The position numbers and the translations under genes are program-made. From positions 1-10,064 of the forward strand of contig CABQMM010000025.1 of the NCBI GenBank assembly GCA_902465215.1: a stretch of DNA of 10,064 bases, written 5' to 3'. The stretch's first letter is position 1, and the number at the start of each line of letters is the position of its first letter. The notes beneath the pieces are model-generated. The model saw only the letters and a list, made by a program, of their open reading frames with translations. It had not been told where the DNA came from and did no database searches. The DNA comes from an uncultured Bacillota bacterium. GTDB lineage: Bacteria > Bacillota > Clostridia > Peptostreptococcales > Anaerovoracaceae. Positions 1-7,476 of the stretch are shown here, in pieces.

Positions 1-112
1 CACGAAGTACTTCTATAAAGTTCAGGTAAGAGTTTACGATGAAAACGGCAAGCTCGTTGCGAAAACTGCACTGAAACAGTGTAAATACGCTTCAAGAACT
101 TGGAATAAATAA
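1..112 (+). CDS. C-terminus of a probable secreted Fn3-domain protein (partial)
   Basis: Only the last 36 codons are in the window, in the frame that starts at base 2 and ends with TAA at 110-112. The peptide contains KYFYKVQVRVYDENGK, an alternating hydrophobic strand pattern typical of the last beta strands of a fibronectin type III or similar Ig-like fold. The end of the next gene has the same pattern (YYVKVRAYKTVNGKK), so the two genes probably encode surface or secreted proteins that share a C-terminal module. A strong hairpin terminator follows after 8 bases, so this gene ends its own transcription unit. The rest of the protein and its function cannot be seen. The family call rests on a short stretch and on the resemblance to the neighbour. 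Confidence 0.6.
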   Translation, partial: TKYFYKVQVRVYDENGKLVAKTALKQCKYASRTWNK

Positions 113-120
113 GGAAACAC

Positions 121-160
121 GCGAAGGCTCGACGGATTCCCCGCCGGGCTTTCGCATTTT
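121..160 (+). terminator. Intrinsic terminator of the upstream Fn3 gene
   Basis: Bases 121-135 pair with 141-155 around a 5-base loop (ATTCC). The stem is 15 bp, GC-rich at its loop end, with one A-C mismatch and two or three G-T pairs. It is followed by ATTTT at 156-160. The hairpin sits 8 bases after the TAA of the upstream gene. The T-tract is short, but the stem is long and stable. Confidence 0.8.
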
Positions 161-214
161 AAGGGGGTATATGTTTTTCTCCAAGAATTTACTGCTCGGC
201 TTTTGCTTTTTCTG

Positions 215-243
215 TTGTTTCTTTGTCGAAAATCAAGTATACT
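215..243 (+). promoter_or_regulatory. Candidate sigma-A promoter for the secreted toroid protein
   Basis: TATACT at 238-243 is a good -10 box. Seventeen bases upstream is TTGTTT at 215-220, a weak -35 (TTG conserved only). TATAAA at 244-249 overlaps as an alternative -10. Transcription would start near 250, leaving a leader of about 40 bases before the ATG at 290. It lies between a terminator and a gene, which is where a promoter is expected. Confidence 0.45.
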
Positions 244-289
244 ATAAATAGTGCGACAGACAAAGACGCAGAAATGAAAGGGGAAAAAA

Positions 290-1666
290 ATGAAACGAAA
301 ATCAAACAAAATTTTGAGCATGCTGCTTATGCTGGCAGTCGGCTTCACGATGATATTCGGAAGCGTAGGTACTGCATCCGCAGCATCATATGACAAGACA
401 AAAGCAGCATTTGAGAAATGTGGAGACTATTTATACAACGAAAGCGAACCGCCAAGCTTCGGCTCCATCGGCGGAGAGTGGATTATTTTCGGATTGGGAC
501 ATGCAGGATATGATATGAGTGACTCCTATCTTGCCGCATACCGTGCGTCGGTGGAAAAAGCTTTGGAAGAAGGCTATCGCGGCACGAAAGGCATTCTGCA
601 CGACAAGAAATTCACCGAGTATGAGCGAGTAATCGTTGCGATGAGTGCAGTCGGCATGGACGCAGCCAATGTAGGCGGCTATGACTTGACGGCACCGCTT
701 GCGGACTTTGTCAACGTGAAATGGCAGGGTATGAACGGACCGATTTGGGCACTCCGAGCGTTTGACTCAGCAAACTACGATGTTCCGAAAAGAACCGATT
801 CCTACGCATACGGAACGCTTACTCCTGATGAAACTAACAGGCAGAACTCTCGCCAGAGAATGATAAACTATATTTTGGATAACCAGTATAGTGATGGTGG
901 CTGGAATTTACAGCCGAAAAAGAAGGGCAGTACCGGCTATAACGCAGTATCCGATGTGGATATAACAGGAATGGCGATGATTGCGCTGGCTCCGTACATG
1001 ACGAAGCAGCCTAAGGTAAAGAAAGCACTTGACCGCGCGATTACTTACCTTTCCAAACAGCAGAAACAAAACGGCGGCTTCGGAAGCTGGGGAACGATTA
1101 ATTCTGAAAGCTGCGCGCAGGTGATTTGTGCGCTTACGGCATGCAGCGTGAACCCGAATACCGATAAGAGATTCATCAAGAACGGCAAGAGCGTGATTGA
1201 CGGTCTGATGAGCTTCTATGACGAAAAAGTCGGCGGCTTCCGCCATGTCAACGAGGCGAGCGGCGGTTATGAGCCGGTTGTAAACCAGATGGCAACCGAA
1301 CAGGCATATTATGCACTTGCGTTTTTCTATAAATCGGTGCCAAGTCAGACGACGCTGACGAAAGCTGCGAAGGCCGGAAGCGGCAAGCTGAAAGCTACAT
1401 GGGGAAAAGCTGCAATCAATACTGACTACGTAACGAAGAAGAGCGGCAAGACTGCAGATGTCAGCGGCTACCAGATTGTATGCTCGACAAGCAGCAAGTT
1501 CACGAAGAATGTCGTAAAGACAACCGCAGGAAGCAAGACATTGAGCAAAACCGTGACGGGCCTCAAAAAAGGCAAAACCTATTATGTCAAAGTCCGTGCA
1601 TATAAGACGGTAAACGGCAAGAAGATTTACGGCACATACAGCAAGGTACTGAAGTGCAGAGTTTAG
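290..1666 (+). CDS. Secreted prenyltransferase/squalene-cyclase-like toroid protein with C-terminal Fn3 domain
   Basis: Residues 1-31 form a signal peptide: a KRKSNK positive end, a hydrophobic core, and a likely Sec cleavage at ASA/AS. Residues about 35-350 carry helix-repeat signatures of the terpenoid-cyclase/prenyltransferase alpha-alpha toroid. Examples are NQYSDGGWNL (198-207), QQKQNGGFGSWG (257-268), the NSESCAQVICALTA helix, and MATEQAYYALAF (334-345). The DVDITG stretch at 222-227 aligns with the DxDD region of squalene-hopene cyclases, but the last acid is replaced by isoleucine, so class II cyclase chemistry is unlikely. Residues about 358-458 resemble an Fn3 domain ending in YYVKVRAYKTVNGKK. 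Related secreted toroid proteins in gut Firmicutes often end in a DUF4430 domain, as in cobalamin carriers; none is seen here. There is no LPXTG or other anchor, so release or non-covalent wall binding is likely. The start is supported by AAAGGGG at 277-283. Function and ligand are unknown. Confidence 0.82.
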   Translation: MKRKSNKILSMLLMLAVGFTMIFGSVGTASAASYDKTKAAFEKCGDYLYNESEPPSFGSIGGEWIIFGLGHAGYDMSDSYLAAYRASVEKALEEGYRGTKGILHDKKFTEYERVIVAMSAVGMDAANVGGYDLTAPLADFVNVKWQGMNGPIWALRAFDSANYDVPKRTDSYAYGTLTPDETNRQNSRQRMINYILDNQYSDGGWNLQPKKKGSTGYNAVSDVDITGMAMIALAPYMTKQPKVKKALDRAITYLSKQQKQNGGFGSWGTINSESCAQVICALTACSVNPNTDKRFIKNGKSVIDGLMSFYDEKVGGFRHVNEASGGYEPVVNQMATEQAYYALAFFYKSVPSQTTLTKAAKAGSGKLKATWGKAAINTDYVTKKSGKTADVSGYQIVCSTSSKFTKNVVKTTAGSKTLSKTVTGLKKGKTYYVKVRAYKTVNGKKIYGTYSKVLKCRV

Positions 1667-1705
1667 AATAACACAAAGGATTAGAGAAAAAGCAAAGGAG
1701 AATCG

Positions 1706-4700
1706 ATGGCATTTACGCATTTGCATGTACATACGGAATACAGTCTGCTGGACGGTGCAGCCAGAATCAAGGAGGTGGCAGCGCGTGCCAAAGAACTTGG
1801 CATGGACAGCCTCGCTATTACGGATCACGGCGTCATGTTCGGTGTGGTGGATTTCTATAAAGAGTGCAAGAAACAGGGCATCAAGCCGATTATCGGCTGT
1901 GAGGTCTATACTGCCGCACGCAAAATGACGGATAAGGACGCCGAAAAGGATAAGCGGCAGGGCCATTTGATTTTGCTGGTAAAGAACGAAACCGGGTATA
2001 AGAATCTGATTAAGATTGTATCCGAGGGATTTATCCGCGGATACTACTATAAACCTCGTATTGATAAGGATGTTCTGAGAGCGCACAGCGAAGGGCTGAT
2101 TGCGCTTTCAGGATGTCTGGCAGGAGAAATCCAGCACAGACTCCTTTTGCGTGATTATGCAGGCGCCAAGGCAGAAGCCGAGGCGCTTCTTGAAATTTTC
2201 GGCGAAGGTAACTTTTATCTGGAGCTTCAGGATCAGGGACTGGAAGAAGAGCGGGCGATTTTGCCCGATATGAGGCGCTTGTCTGAGGAACTCGGGATTC
2301 CTCTTGTGGCAACCAACGATGCACATTATGTGAGACGCGAGGACGCGAAGGCACATGATGTGCTTTTGGCTATTCAGACAGCGACAACGCTTGACGACGA
2401 AAAGAGAATGCGCTTCCCGAATGATGAATTTTATCTGAAGAGCGAAGACGAAATGCGAAAAATTTTCGCATATTGCCCGGAAGCTTGCGATAACACGCAG
2501 AAAATTGCCGAGCAGTGCAGCTATGATTTTAAATTCGGTGAATATCATCTGCCGGAGTTTCAGGCTCCACTTGGAAAGACGAATACGGAGTATCTGCGAG
2601 AGCTTTGCTATGCGGGACTGGAAGACCGTTTCGGAGTTGTTTTTGAGGACGGAAAACTTGGAGAAGTAGATGCGGCCAGCTATGCGGACGGCACGGAATA
2701 TTCAGCGGTACATACGCCGAAGGAACTGGTAGAAAGACTGAACTACGAGCTCGGTACAATCGAGAGCATGGGCTACATTGAATATTTCCTGATTGTCTGG
2801 GACTTCATCAACTATGCGAAAAGTCACGAGATTATGGTCGGGCCGGGCAGGGGATCGGCGGCAGGCTCCATCGTTGCTTACTGCCTGAAGATTACGGACA
2901 TCGACCCGATAAGATATAACTTGATTTTTGAGAGATTCCTGAATCCGGAGCGCGTCAGCATGCCGGATATTGATATAGACTTCTGCTACGAGCGCAGGCA
3001 GGAGGTCATCGACTATGTGACGGAGAAATACGGCGAAGGCCGGGTTTCGCAGATTATAACCTTCGGAACCATGAAGGCAAAGCAGGCGGTGCGCGATGTC
3101 GGACGGGCGCTTTCGGTAAGCTATGCGAAAACTGACCAGATTGCCAAGGCGATTCCATTTGAACTTGGCATGACGATTGACAAGGCGCTTGCAACGAGTC
3201 CCGACCTGAAAAACCTCTATGAAAATGATGAAGAGACAAGGGAAGTCATCGATATGGCGAAAGCAATCGAAGGCATGCCGCGTCATGCTTCCACTCACGC
3301 GGCGGGCGTTGTAATTTCCAAAGCGCCGATTGACGAATATGTGCCTTTGTATTTGTCCGAAAAAGGACCTGCAACGCAGTTTACGATGACGACCATCGAG
3401 GAACTGGGGCTTCTTAAGATGGACTTTTTGGGACTTAGGAATCTAACCGTAATACGGGACGCGCTTGAACTTATCAAGCATAACCATGACGTGACGATTG
3501 ATTTTGCGCGAATGGGATATGACGATCCGTCCGTTTACGAAATGATTTCTGCGGGCAATACGAGCGGCGTTTTCCAGCTTGAAAGCAGCGGAATGACGCA
3601 GTTTATGAAGAACCTCCGGCCGACCTGCTTTGAGGATGTCGTGGCGGGCATTTCGCTTTACAGACCGGGTCCTATGGACTCTATTCCGAAATATATCGAA
3701 AACAAAAAGAACCCGCAAGGGATTAAATATGTGGACGAATCGCTTGCACCGATTCTGAATGTAACCTACGGATGCCTTGTGTATCAGGAGCAGGTTATGC
3801 AGATCGTGCGTGACCTCGGCGGCTACAGCTATGGACGTTCAGACCTTGTGCGCCGCGCGATGTCCAAGAAGAAAAAAGATGTCATGCTCCAGGAAAAGGA
3901 GTATTTTATCAACGGAAAGCTCGACGAAAACGGCAATGTCGAAATCGCAGGCTGCATCAGAAACGGGATCAGCCGTCAGGCAGCGGAGGCAATCTTTGAA
4001 GATATGGAAACTTTCGCGCAGTACGCCTTCAACAAATCCCATGCAGCGGCCTACGCAGTTGTCGCATACGAAACGGGCTATCTGAAAAAGCATTATCCCG
4101 TTGAATTTATGGCGGCCCTTATGACATCGGTAATGGGCGATGCGAAGATGATTGCACGCTATATCAGAAATTGTAGTGATATGGGAATCGAAGTGCTGCC
4201 TCCGTCGGTCAACAAGAGCTTGAAAAAATTCAGCGTCGAGGATGGTAAAATCCGCTTCGGCCTTTTAGGAGTAAAAAATGTCGGCGAAAATGTAATCGAT
4301 GCGATTTTGAAGGCGCGCGAAGAGAAGGGAGAGCCTTCGGATATTTTTGCGTTTATCAATAATCTGGATATTTCACAGGTAAATAAGCGGGCGATTGAGA
4401 GCCTGATTAAGGCGGGAGCCTGCGACTGTCTCGAAGGAAACAGAGCCGCAAAGCTTGCGGTATATGAATCCTTAGTCGAGTCGGCGCAGAATACTTCCAA
4501 GAAAAATCTCGAAGGACAGATTTCGCTTTTCCAGATGGCTTCGGATGCGATGAGCAGCGCAGGCGCAAGCACACGCCTTCCGGATGTTCAGGCATTCCCA
4601 TTAAACGTTGAGCTTGCAATGGAAAAGGAAATGCTGGGAGTCTACCTGACAGGTCACCCACTCGACGCATATAAAGATAAAATGCGTAGAATTTCTTCCA

Positions 4701-5446
4701 TAACCAGTGACGATTTGGCGCATGTGGAGGAAGCGATGAACACAGAAGAAACGCATGGAAATGTGATGGCGGACAGCACAGGCACAGGGCAGTCGCCGAT
4801 TTACGATGGAATGTCCTGCATCATCAGCGGCATGATTGCGGGCAAAAAGACCTTGATTACAAAGAGCAACAAGATGATGGCATTTGTCGACCTTGAAGAT
4901 TTGTACGGAATTACAGAGGTTGTCATCTTCCCGAATGTATATGAAAATTGCGCGGAAGAAATTCAAGACGACCGCGTTGTGGCAATCAAAGGAACTTTGA
5001 ACTTTAAAGAGGATGAGGCGCCGAAGGTGCTCGCGGACGAAGTGTTGGATATTGATACAGCACTTGAGCGCGGATTTTCGCAGCGCTCGCGCAGCAGCTA
5101 TAGCGGAGGCAGTCGCGGCGGATACAGCAGCAGAACGACTCCGCAGGGAAATCCGGCAACGCCGCAGCAACGGGATTCCGCAAGAGAAACGCAGGCGAGT
5201 GCGCCTGCTGCGAAGCGTCAGCCTGCAGGCATGGTGAAACTTCGCATACCTGCGGATATGAACGAAGCTATGACTTTAGAGGAAATCAAAGTCAACCTGA
5301 AAAGACATCAGGGCGACCATGAGGTACTGATTTACCTTCCGAGCGGCAAGACTTTTCGGACGGAAGAATCCCTCTGGGTCAGCCCGTCGGAAGAATTGCG
5401 AAAACAGATGGCAGCAATTTTGCGGGTGGAAAATGTGAAAATGTAA
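1706..5446 (+). CDS. dnaE: DNA polymerase III subunit alpha (DnaE1 type, PHP domain intact)
   Basis: This family polymerises DNA at the replication fork. The 1246-residue length is slightly above the usual 1150-1200. The PHP domain occupies about 1-215 and keeps all nine expected metal ligands: H7, H9, D16, H41, E66, H87, C137, D205 and H207. This suggests a working metal-dependent 3'-5' exonuclease. The polymerase core shows GPGRGSAAGS (379-388), PDIDIDF with catalytic D421 and D423, and the third acid D573 in KMDFLGLRNL. FNKSH (775-779) and tandem helix-hairpin-helix segments (about 852-910) precede an OB fold (about 1035-1120). A Ser/Arg/Gly/Gln-rich linker (about 1124-1175) leads to a conserved C-terminal domain (1176-1246). 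The start is supported by AAAGGAG at 1694-1700, 5 bases before ATG. No terminator separates it from the gene upstream, and the flavodoxin gene follows after 11 bases. The sequence alone does not show whether a PolC is also present. Confidence 0.97.
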   Translation: MAFTHLHVHTEYSLLDGAARIKEVAARAKELGMDSLAITDHGVMFGVVDFYKECKKQGIKPIIGCEVYTAARKMTDKDAEKDKRQGHLILLVKNETGYKNLIKIVSEGFIRGYYYKPRIDKDVLRAHSEGLIALSGCLAGEIQHRLLLRDYAGAKAEAEALLEIFGEGNFYLELQDQGLEEERAILPDMRRLSEELGIPLVATNDAHYVRREDAKAHDVLLAIQTATTLDDEKRMRFPNDEFYLKSEDEMRKIFAYCPEACDNTQKIAEQCSYDFKFGEYHLPEFQAPLGKTNTEYLRELCYAGLEDRFGVVFEDGKLGEVDAASYADGTEYSAVHTPKELVERLNYELGTIESMGYIEYFLIVWDFINYAKSHEIMVGPGRGSAAGSIVAYCLKITDIDPIRYNLIFERFLNPERVSMPDIDIDFCYERRQEVIDYVTEKYGEGRVSQIITFGTMKAKQAVRDVGRALSVSYAKTDQIAKAIPFELGMTIDKALATSPDLKNLYENDEETREVIDMAKAIEGMPRHASTHAAGVVISKAPIDEYVPLYLSEKGPATQFTMTTIEELGLLKMDFLGLRNLTVIRDALELIKHNHDVTIDFARMGYDDPSVYEMISAGNTSGVFQLESSGMTQFMKNLRPTCFEDVVAGISLYRPGPMDSIPKYIENKKNPQGIKYVDESLAPILNVTYGCLVYQEQVMQIVRDLGGYSYGRSDLVRRAMSKKKKDVMLQEKEYFINGKLDENGNVEIAGCIRNGISRQAAEAIFEDMETFAQYAFNKSHAAAYAVVAYETGYLKKHYPVEFMAALMTSVMGDAKMIARYIRNCSDMGIEVLPPSVNKSLKKFSVEDGKIRFGLLGVKNVGENVIDAILKAREEKGEPSDIFAFINNLDISQVNKRAIESLIKAGACDCLEGNRAAKLAVYESLVESAQNTSKKNLEGQISLFQMASDAMSSAGASTRLPDVQAFPLNVELAMEKEMLGVYLTGHPLDAYKDKMRRISSITSDDLAHVEEAMNTEETHGNVMADSTGTGQSPIYDGMSCIISGMIAGKKTLITKSNKMMAFVDLEDLYGITEVVIFPNVYENCAEEIQDDRVVAIKGTLNFKEDEAPKVLADEVLDIDTALERGFSQRSRSSYSGGSRGGYSSRTTPQGNPATPQQRDSARETQASAPAAKRQPAGMVKLRIPADMNEAMTLEEIKVNLKRHQGDHEVLIYLPSGKTFRTEESLWVSPSEELRKQMAAILRVENVKM

Positions 5447-5457
5447 GAGGGCAGCAG

Positions 5458-6054
5458 ATGGAAAAAACGATTGTAATATATAAAAGTAAATACGGAGCCA
5501 GCGCGCAGTATGCGGCATGGATTGCCGAAGAGCTCGGCTGCCGGGCGGTTTCCATAGACGAGTTTAAGAAAAATGAACTGAAGAATTATGACAATGTAAT
5601 CTATGGCGGCGGCGTGCAGGCAGGCGGAATCAAGGAACTCGACAAGTTTATGAAATGGATTAAGTCGGATCTAAAACTTCTCGATATGTACCGTTCGGGA
5701 AAGATTTCCCGGGAAGATCTCGAAAAGTCTGGAGTCGCAGAAAGGCATTATGCGATTTTTGCGGTCGGAATCAATCTCGATGACACGGAGGCCAGACAGC
5801 AGCTTCGCGACATTAACTTTCCGAAGAGTTACATGAAGCAGCTTCCTTGCTTCTATCTGCCGGGAGAATATCATCCGGAGAATCTGAAAGGTGCGGATAA
5901 AATGATTATGAATCTGGCACAGAAAATGATTAAGGGAAAGCGTGAGTCGGAGATTACGGACAATGACAAAGTTATGATTTCTTATATGGAAAACGGCTGC
6001 AACCTGATTGACAGGCAGAGAATCCGCCCGATTATCGAGGAAATGACGAGATGA
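5458..6054 (+). CDS. Flavodoxin-domain protein (Flavodoxin_5/HemG-like fold)
   Basis: The N-terminus, TIVIYKSKYGASAQYAAWIAEEL, is the first beta strand, phosphate-binding loop (about 9-17) and helix of a flavodoxin that would hold FMN. YGGGVQAGGIKELDKFMKW (49-67) fits the second strand and flavin-contact loop, and YAIFAVGINL (98-107) the next core strand. The C-terminal LPGEYHPENLKGADKMIM region is typical of short flavodoxin-domain proteins often labelled protoporphyrinogen IX dehydrogenase-like. No haem genes are nearby, so a HemG role is not supported; it is better called a cytosolic electron-transfer or flavin oxidoreductase protein of unknown partner. The start follows GAGGG at 5447-5451, only 11 bases after the dnaE stop, so it is probably co-transcribed with dnaE. 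Its TGA overlaps an ATG at 6051, the start of a broken 10-codon reading frame (see that entry). Confidence 0.82.
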   Translation: MEKTIVIYKSKYGASAQYAAWIAEELGCRAVSIDEFKKNELKNYDNVIYGGGVQAGGIKELDKFMKWIKSDLKLLDMYRSGKISREDLEKSGVAERHYAIFAVGINLDDTEARQQLRDINFPKSYMKQLPCFYLPGEYHPENLKGADKMIMNLAQKMIKGKRESEITDNDKVMISYMENGCNLIDRQRIRPIIEEMTR

Positions 6055-6069
6055 AAAAGATAATAGAAA
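6049..6069 (+). repeat. Left copy of the 21-base direct repeat bounding the ATPase cassette
   Basis: These 21 bases (AGATGAAAAAGATAA...GAAA) are identical to 7477-7497. The right copy contains the start codon and first codons of the membrane-protein gene; this left copy contains an ATG that overlaps the flavodoxin stop codon. The two copies diverge immediately on both sides (G/C before, A/T after). The arrangement looks like a target or attachment-site duplication around the inserted ATPase gene. Confidence 0.8.
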
Positions 6070-6083
6070 ATGTAAAAATATAA
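6051..6083 (+). pseudogene. 10-codon remnant of the original membrane-protein start (MKKIIENVKI)
   Basis: ATG at 6051 overlaps the flavodoxin TGA as ATGA, the classic sign of translational coupling. GAGGA at 6037-6041 lies 9 bases upstream and could serve as its ribosome binding site. The frame reads MKKIIE like the intact gene at 7479, then runs off the duplicated sequence and stops at TAA 6081-6083. I infer that this was the original start of the 238-aa membrane-protein gene before the ATPase cassette separated them. It is too short to be a functional protein by itself. Confidence 0.6.
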
Positions 6084-6091
6084 CAAAATTC

Positions 6092-6160
6092 ACAATTTCG
6101 GAAGTAAAATGTCTACAATTTCGGAAGTAAAAGCTTGATAATTTCGGAAGTTAAGGGTAT
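6092..6160 (+). repeat. Three 23-base direct repeats (candidate operator)
   Basis: Units begin at 6092, 6115 and 6138, an exact 23-base period. Units 1 and 2 share ACAATTTCGGAAGTAAAA; unit 3 reads ATAATTTCGGAAGTTAAG. The five or so bases between the conserved blocks vary. A spacing near two helical turns would put a bound protein on one face of the DNA. Unit 3 covers part of the -35 box and the spacer of the ATPase promoter, so binding would directly affect transcription. The core is not a palindrome, so each unit may bind a monomer or be read as a tandem array. Confidence 0.85.
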
Positions 6161-6163
6161 AAT
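6135..6163 (+). promoter_or_regulatory. Near-consensus sigma-A promoter of the DUF4143 ATPase gene
   Basis: TTGATA at 6135-6140 (five of six consensus bases) and TATAAT at 6158-6163 (perfect) are separated by 17 bases. Transcription would start near 6170, giving a leader of about 20 bases. The -35 box and spacer are covered by the third 23-base repeat. This gives the ATPase its own regulated transcription, independent of the dnaE-flavodoxin unit. Confidence 0.8.
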
Positions 6164-6190
6164 AAGACATATACATTAACGGAGGAAAGT

Positions 6191-7462
6191 ATGAGAGAGA
6201 CCTACTTAAAGCGAATTGCAGACAAATTGTTGGATGAGCGGCTCAAAACCAGCGGTGCTGTGCTGATAGAGGGACCAAAATGGTGTGGAAAAACAAGGAC
6301 AGCAACAGAAAAATCCAAAAGCCAGCTTTATATGCAAGATCCGGATAAGGCACTTGGATATTTAAAAGCGGCAGATGCGAAACCATCGCTTTTGCTGCAG
6401 GGAGAAACGCCAAGACTCCTTGATGAATGGCAGACGGCACCCGTCCTGTGGGATGCGGTGAGATTTATGGTTGACCAAAGAGGATTGAGCGGTCAATTCA
6501 TACTGACAGGTTCGGCAGTCCCGCTTGATAATGCGGTGCAGCATACGGGAACCGGGAGAATATCACGGCTGACGATGAGAACAATGAGCCTTTTTGAGTC
6601 GGGAGAGTCAAACGGAAGCGTTTCTTTGTCAGAATTATTTGACGGGAAAAAGGAAATAGAAGCAATCTCGGAATTGACAATTGAGCAGATTGCATTTGCG
6701 ATTGTCCGGGGCGGATGGCCGGCATCGGTAACCGACACTCCCCAAAATGCAATGCGTCACGCAATTGATTATGTTGAGGCGATCATAAACGCTGACATAT
6801 CGAGGGTAGATAATATTGAAAAGAACCCGGTACGCGTCAGGGCTTTGCTTCGGTCGCTTTCCCGAAATATCTCGACTCTTGCGACAACAAAAACGATAAG
6901 AGATGATATTGCCATGGGTGACGGTGATGGGCTGATTTCGGAAAAAACAATCGGGCAGTACGTCAATGCTTTGAACCGAATTTTTGTCACGGATAATATT
7001 CCGGCATGGAATCCGCTTCTGCGCTCGAAAACAGCAATACGAACATCCCCGAAACGACAGTTTACAGACCCGTCGATTGCTGCTGCGGTTATGCGGCTTT
7101 CACCGGAAAAACTCATGGATGATTTTAACTACTTTGGTTTCTTATTCGAATCACTTTGCGATCGTGACTTACGCGTATATGCAGATGCGATGGATGGTGA
7201 GCTCTTCCATTATCGGGATAGCAGCGGCCTTGAGGCAGATGCAGTTATTGCCTTGAACGATGGAAGATGGGCAGCTATAGAAATAAAGCTTGGAACGAAA
7301 GAAGTTGAAGAGGCGGCAAAGCATCTGTTAGCACTCAAACAGCGTGTTAATACGCAGAAAATGAGAGAGCCGGCATTTCTTATGATTATAACGGGAGAAG
7401 GCCTTGCATATCAACGGAAAGATGGCGTTTTTGTAGTTCCGGTGGGGTGCCTGAAAAATTAG
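6191..7462 (+). CDS. AAA ATPase with C-terminal DUF4143 domain (AAA_14 family)
   Basis: A 423-residue protein with Walker A GPKWCGKT at 28-35, Walker B RLLDEW at 75-80, and ILTGSA at 104-109 followed by GRISRL, the usual AAA_14 order. A helical region (about 140-260) links to the DUF4143 region. Near the end, GLEADAVI with D350 and IEIK with E364 and K366 make the D...ExK pattern of a PD-(D/E)XK nuclease-like fold, which DUF4143 proteins commonly retain. Whether it cuts nucleic acid is unknown. The start is supported by GGAGG at 6181-6185. It has its own promoter and three upstream direct repeats. The gene lies between two 21-base direct repeats and appears to have been inserted between the flavodoxin and membrane-protein genes. 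Such ATPases are widespread, often multi-copy and patchy among anaerobes, and their biological role is not settled. No partner toxin, antitoxin or recombinase gene is visible. Confidence 0.9.
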   Translation: MRETYLKRIADKLLDERLKTSGAVLIEGPKWCGKTRTATEKSKSQLYMQDPDKALGYLKAADAKPSLLLQGETPRLLDEWQTAPVLWDAVRFMVDQRGLSGQFILTGSAVPLDNAVQHTGTGRISRLTMRTMSLFESGESNGSVSLSELFDGKKEIEAISELTIEQIAFAIVRGGWPASVTDTPQNAMRHAIDYVEAIINADISRVDNIEKNPVRVRALLRSLSRNISTLATTKTIRDDIAMGDGDGLISEKTIGQYVNALNRIFVTDNIPAWNPLLRSKTAIRTSPKRQFTDPSIAAAVMRLSPEKLMDDFNYFGFLFESLCDRDLRVYADAMDGELFHYRDSSGLEADAVIALNDGRWAAIEIKLGTKEVEEAAKHLLALKQRVNTQKMREPAFLMIITGEGLAYQRKDGVFVVPVGCLKN

Positions 7463-7476
7463 AAAGCGGAGACAGC

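Noticed and set aside
1667..1705. Terminator or promoter between the toroid gene and dnaE
   Set aside because: Only 39 bases, with no hairpin or convincing -35/-10 pair; only the dnaE ribosome binding site is seen.
908..2086. Long minus-strand open frame (392 codons) spanning the toroid-protein and dnaE junction
   Set aside because: It lies antisense to two well-supported genes, has no recognisable domain and a composition typical of a reverse-complement shadow.
2702..3298. Minus-strand open frame of 198 codons inside dnaE
   Set aside because: It is antisense to the polymerase catalytic core, shows no family motif, and is explained by codon bias of dnaE.
5458..6054. Assignment as HemG protoporphyrinogen oxidase
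   Set aside because: The fold matches a flavodoxin, but there are no haem biosynthesis genes nearby and the specific function cannot be shown from sequence.
6092..6160. CRISPR array or plasmid iterons
   Set aside because: The repeats are too short and closely spaced for CRISPR spacers, there are no cas genes, and no replication initiator gene is nearby. Overlap with a promoter fits an operator better.
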